A DNA stretch of 58,695 nt, taken from Nitratireductor sp. Its GTDB lineage: Bacteria > Pseudomonadota > Alphaproteobacteria > Rhizobiales > Rhizobiaceae. The position numbers were made by a program, and so were the translations under genes. The DNA lies in the NCBI GenBank assembly GCA_017854535.1, contig JAFMHL010000026.1, forward strand, positions 1 through 58,695, written 5' to 3'. How positions within the stretch are numbered: the first letter of the stretch is position 1; each line of letters opens with the position of its first letter. Of the stretch, positions 55,511 through 58,695 are shown in pieces. Under the pieces are notes generated by a model. The model did not search any database. It was not told the origin of the DNA and saw nothing but the letters and a program-made list of their open reading frames with translations.

Positions 55511-55737
55511 GCTTAATAATTATCCACGTCTGCAACAACGCCGATAAATATCCTGCAAAAACATAGATTCCACCTGTTACACCGATATTTCGGAGTTTTG
55601 GCATCTATCTTTTGTCACTTTAGGCCTTGTCGAACCTGTCCAAACATATCAGTATAATCATTGAGGTTCCCTGCATTCGTGCTGTGGAAAGAATTTCGTG
55701 CCTGTTTTGATGGTGCGTTAAACTAGGGAGAATATGA

Positions 55738-57324
55738 ATGTCGAATGAATTACAATATCTCAGTACTTTGGTGGCTAAAGGCAAAATGCATCGTCGTGCG
55801 TTTTTGGGCCGTGCATCGGCTTTGGGCGTAAGCTCGGTTTTCGCAAACAGCCTATTGGTTGGAGCTGCACATGCTGAAGGTCCTGTTAAAGGCGGAACCA
55901 TTAAGTTGGGCGCGCCTGGCGGCGAATCTACCAACAGCCTTGATCCAGCAACTTATTCAAGCTTTATTCCGTTCCAAAATGGTAAAATGTTTGGTGACAC
56001 ACTTGTTGAAGTCGGCACTGATGGCAATATCGTAAATCGCTTGGCTGAAGAAGTTGGCGCTTCCGATGATGCTAAAGTCTGGACTTTTAAAATCCGTAAA
56101 GATGTTACTTTCCATGATGGGAAAACAATGACACCTGCGGATGTCATTGCGACCATGGAACGTCACTCGGACGAAAATGCAAAATCCGGTGCTCTTGGCC
56201 TTATGAAGGGTATCTCCAGCATGAAAGTGGATGGCGATAACTTTGTGTTAGAGCTCAAAGACGCTAATGCTGATTTGCCTTATCTTATGTCTGACTATCA
56301 CCTGATCATTCAGCCGAATGGCGGCAAAGATGCGCCAGATGCTGGTGTAGGTACTGGCCCGTATCTAACAAAAGTGAACGAGCCTGGTGTTCGTCACGGT
56401 TATGAGAAGAACCCGAACTACTGGGATTCATCACGCGGTCATGCTGATCAGGTCGAACTGATTGTTCTGAACGATGACACTGCCCGTAGTTCTGCATTGC
56501 AGTCCGGTCAGGTTCATATGATCGAACGCGTACCTCCGAAGATTGCTGAACTTGTGAAGCGTATTCCTGGTGTTGAATTGAAAAATGCGCCGGGTCGCGG
56601 TCACTATGTTTTCATCATGCACCGCGATACGGCACCATTTGACAATGAAGATCTGCGTCTTGCCTTAAAATACGGTATCAACCGTCAGGAAATGGTAGAC
56701 AAGATCCTCTTTGGTTACGGTTCAATAGGTAACGATATGCCTATTAATGCTGCATATCCATTGTTCTCAAATGACATTGAACAGCGCACATACGATCCAG
56801 ATAAAGCTGCCTTCCACTTCAAAAAATCTGGTATCGATGGTTCTGTGCTTCTACGTACTGCAGACGGCTCGTTCCCGGGCGCAGTGGATGCATCACAGCT
56901 GTATCAAGAGAGTTTGAAGCAAGCTGGTATCAGCCTTGAAGTGAAACGCGAGCCTAATGATGGTTACTGGTCTGACGTTTGGAACAAACAACCGTTCTGT
57001 ACTTCTTATTGGGGTGGCCGTCCAACACAGGATCAAATGTACTCAACAGCTTATCTATCAACCGCAGACTGGAACGACACACGTTTCAAAAGCCCTGAGT
57101 TTGATGCAATGCTATTGTCTGCACGTGGTGAACTGGATCAGGTCAAGCGCAAGCAAATCTATCGCGATATGGGCGTAATGATGAACCAGACTGGCGGCTT
57201 GATTTGCCCAATGTTCAACGATTGGTTGGAAGCGATTTCAGACAAAATCGGTGGATGGGAATCAAACGGCAACCAGGCCATGATGGATGGTTTCGCGCCG
57301 ATCAAATGTTGGTTGAAAGCATAA
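55738..57324 (+). CDS. Peptide-type ABC transporter substrate-binding protein (Tat-exported)
   Basis: A 528-residue periplasmic binding protein of the DppA/OppA type (SBP family 5). A twin-arginine signal, 'HRRAFLGRASALGVSSVFANSLLVGAAHAEG', suggests export in folded form by Tat; cleavage is probably after AHA. The typical body includes 'NSLDPATYSSFIPFQNGKMFGDTLVEVG', 'VWTFKIRKDVTFHDGKTMTPADVI' and 'GTGPYLTKVNEPGVRHGYEKNPNYW'. It is the first gene of an operon with two permeases. The ligand could be a peptide or another solute; the specificity is not visible. The 279-base gap upstream holds a TATAAT at 55653-55658, but no well-spaced -35. Confidence 0.92.
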   Translation: MSNELQYLSTLVAKGKMHRRAFLGRASALGVSSVFANSLLVGAAHAEGPVKGGTIKLGAPGGESTNSLDPATYSSFIPFQNGKMFGDTLVEVGTDGNIVNRLAEEVGASDDAKVWTFKIRKDVTFHDGKTMTPADVIATMERHSDENAKSGALGLMKGISSMKVDGDNFVLELKDANADLPYLMSDYHLIIQPNGGKDAPDAGVGTGPYLTKVNEPGVRHGYEKNPNYWDSSRGHADQVELIVLNDDTARSSALQSGQVHMIERVPPKIAELVKRIPGVELKNAPGRGHYVFIMHRDTAPFDNEDLRLALKYGINRQEMVDKILFGYGSIGNDMPINAAYPLFSNDIEQRTYDPDKAAFHFKKSGIDGSVLLRTADGSFPGAVDASQLYQESLKQAGISLEVKREPNDGYWSDVWNKQPFCTSYWGGRPTQDQMYSTAYLSTADWNDTRFKSPEFDAMLLSARGELDQVKRKQIYRDMGVMMNQTGGLICPMFNDWLEAISDKIGGWESNGNQAMMDGFAPIKCWLKA

Positions 57325-57334
57325 GGCGAAGATA

Positions 57335-58294
57335 GTGCAAACTTCGCTCTTAACATTGGTTGCCCAGCGCTTGGCGCTGGGCTTCCTCCTACTTCTCGCT
57401 GTTTCCTTACTCATTTTTGTTGGCACAAATATTTTGCCCGGCGATGTTGCGGAAGCAATTTTGGGACAATCGGCAACGCCGGAATCTCTTGCAAATTTGC
57501 GTCGTGATCTTGGTTTGAATGATCCGGCCTATATTCGTTATTTCAATTGGCTTGGGGGAATTGCTACAGGGGATCTGGGCAATGCCCTGACCAATGGCTC
57601 TAATATCAGTGAAGCCGTAGGAAAACGTCTTTTTAATACTCTATTCCTTGCGGGCACTGCCGCTGTTATTTCAGTGCCACTTGCCATTTTGCTTGGCTTG
57701 ATTGCAGTTCGTTATCGCAACCGCTGGCCTGATAAAATGATTTCAGGCCTGACCCTAACTTCCATTTCGCTTCCGGAATTCTTCATCGGCTATCTCTTGA
57801 TTTATTTTGGCGCGGTGAAATTTGGATGGTTCCCATCTGTAGCCACAGTTTACGACAGCATGGGCTTTTGGGAGCGGCTGAACATTGTCGCCCTTCCCGC
57901 TCTTACACTCACTCTTGTCGTGCTTGCCCATATGATGCGTATGACGCGCGCTGCAATTTTGAATGTGATGCAATCTGCCTATGTGGAAACTGCGGAGCTA
58001 AAGGGCCTTTCCGCTTTTAACGTTATTCGAAAGCATGCTTTTCCAAATGCAATTGCGCCTATCGTCAATGTGGTGATGCTCAATCTCGCCTATCTTATCG
58101 TTGGCGTAGTCGTGGTTGAGGTGATCTTTGTCTATCCAGGTATGGGGCAATATCTAGTGGACCATGTTGCCAAACGCGATGTGCCGGTTGTGCAGGCCTG
58201 TGGCCTGATCTTCGCGGCATTCTTTATCGGCCTTAATCTTGTTGCAGATATTGTCGCGATCGCCACCAATCCTCGTATCAGACATCCGAAATAA
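57335..58294 (+). CDS. ABC transporter permease, DppB-like
   Basis: A 319-residue inner-membrane permease with six or so membrane segments. Typical motifs include 'NILPGDVAEAILGQSATPESLANLRRDLGLN', and the EAA loop 'ETAELKGLSAFNVIRKHAFPNAIAPIVN' that contacts the ATPase. It starts with GTG ten bases after the binding protein gene, with AAGGCGA upstream. Together with the next gene it forms the channel of the transporter. Confidence 0.93.
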   Translation: MQTSLLTLVAQRLALGFLLLLAVSLLIFVGTNILPGDVAEAILGQSATPESLANLRRDLGLNDPAYIRYFNWLGGIATGDLGNALTNGSNISEAVGKRLFNTLFLAGTAAVISVPLAILLGLIAVRYRNRWPDKMISGLTLTSISLPEFFIGYLLIYFGAVKFGWFPSVATVYDSMGFWERLNIVALPALTLTLVVLAHMMRMTRAAILNVMQSAYVETAELKGLSAFNVIRKHAFPNAIAPIVNVVMLNLAYLIVGVVVVEVIFVYPGMGQYLVDHVAKRDVPVVQACGLIFAAFFIGLNLVADIVAIATNPRIRHPK

Positions 58295-58303
58295 GGGTTT
58301 ATC

Positions 58304-58695
58304 ATGTTTCGAAAAATACCCCTTAGTGCGATGATCGGAATGTTGCTGACCAGCATCTTTCTATTCGCTGCGATTTTTGCTCCCTGGATTGCCCCCTATT
58401 CGATGACAGATTCATCTGCAAGCGTATGGGAGCCGTTCTCTTCGGCGCACTGGCTCGGCACGGACAATCTTGGCCGCGATCTTCTATCGCGGATGATTTT
58501 CGGCGCGCGTACCACCATCTTTATTGCCGCGATGGCCACTTTTCTTTCCTTTACCTTGGGATCGGTTCTTGGTCTTGCGGCAGCGGTTATTGGTGGCTGG
58601 TTCGACATGTTGATGTCGCGTTTCGTTGACTTGCTCATGTCGATCCCTACGCTGATTTTTGCGCTGGTTGTTTTGTCTGTATTGCCTTCCAACCT
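58304..58695 (+). CDS. ABC transporter permease, DppC-like (incomplete at window edge)
   Basis: A truncated gene: only about 130 residues lie before the window ends. The visible N terminus has a membrane segment ('MIGMLLTSIFLFAAIFAPWIA'), then 'HWLGTDNLGRDLLSRMIFGARTTIFIA', which is diagnostic of DppC-type permeases, and a further membrane segment. It begins 9 bases after the DppB-like stop (58294), with AAGGG upstream. The ATPase genes are expected beyond the edge. Confidence 0.92.
   Translation, partial: MFRKIPLSAMIGMLLTSIFLFAAIFAPWIAPYSMTDSSASVWEPFSSAHWLGTDNLGRDLLSRMIFGARTTIFIAAMATFLSFTLGSVLGLAAAVIGGWFDMLMSRFVDLLMSIPTLIFALVVLSVLPSN

Noticed and set aside
1-58695. tRNA genes, rRNA genes, CRISPR arrays, insertion sequences and prophage
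   Set aside because: I saw no tRNA cloverleaf with a CCA-like acceptor, no regularly spaced repeats, and no transposase or phage proteins. A small tRNA could be missed by eye; running tRNAscan would settle it.

Overview
The window looks like a chromosomal segment of an alphaproteobacterium of the order Hyphomicrobiales (Rhizobiales). This is inferred from protein families and gene order: the cell-cycle regulators PleD and DivK beside DUF3572 and DNA polymerase IV, a MipZ-type ATPase, ClpS-ClpA, the run pyrB-pyrC'-plsY-dprA-topA-rnr-DUF983-NUDIX-rpmG, and small order-restricted families (DUF6105-like, DUF1489-like). Base composition looks moderate, and a marine or free-living relative of the rhizobia is plausible, but no genus can be named from the sequence alone. 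There is no phage, insertion sequence, CRISPR array, rRNA or recognisable tRNA. This is mostly ordinary core genome with a few accessory islands.

Layout. 0-5.3 kb (minus): a DUF2314 protein, glutamate dehydrogenase, then the coupled operon gatB-GFA-GNAT-GNAT. 5.5-9.4 kb: a membrane diguanylate cyclase, an MFS exporter with a 2-oxoglutarate oxygenase, and a parDE toxin-antitoxin pair. 9.4-13 kb (minus): gatC-(secreted protein)-GNAT-gatA and a metallo-hydrolase. 13.2-16.7 kb: ruvX, a DUF6105-like protein, an AEC transporter and an AidB-like acyl-CoA dehydrogenase. 16.9-29.6 kb (plus): pyrimidine, phospholipid, DNA-uptake, topology and RNA-decay genes ending with rpmG. 29.6-30.1 kb: a convergent intergenic region holding a strong candidate small RNA on the minus strand. 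30.1-33.6 kb: pleD, divK, DUF3572 and dinB. 33.6-38 kb: DUF3108, GDPD and FemAB-like proteins, then a BLUF photoreceptor-HIT operon. 38.3-41.2 kb: clpA and clpS. 41.6-46.6 kb: a D,D-carboxypeptidase with SPOR domain, J-domain, VWA and MipZ proteins, DUF1489 and rhodanese. 46.7-52.8 kb: a previously easy-to-miss 43-residue membrane protein, an acyltransferase, a methyltransferase, MerR, MgtE and a HerA-like ATPase. 53-58.7 kb: a 5'-nucleotidase fused to LysM, a lipoprotein, and the start of a peptide-type ABC transporter operon cut by the window edge.

How the genes work together. GatCAB amidates misacylated Glu-tRNA(Gln) or Asp-tRNA(Asn). PyrB is paired with a dihydroorotase homologue that has lost catalytic residues, so it is probably a structural partner. 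PleD and DivK serve the cell-cycle circuit, where MipZ also acts. ClpS delivers N-degron substrates to ClpA. The observations most worth following are the two-hairpin small RNA with CUCCU in its terminator-hairpin loop, the MFS/BesD-HalD-like oxygenase operon, the BLUF-HIT operon, and the small membrane protein with its own terminator and a CtrA-like site.
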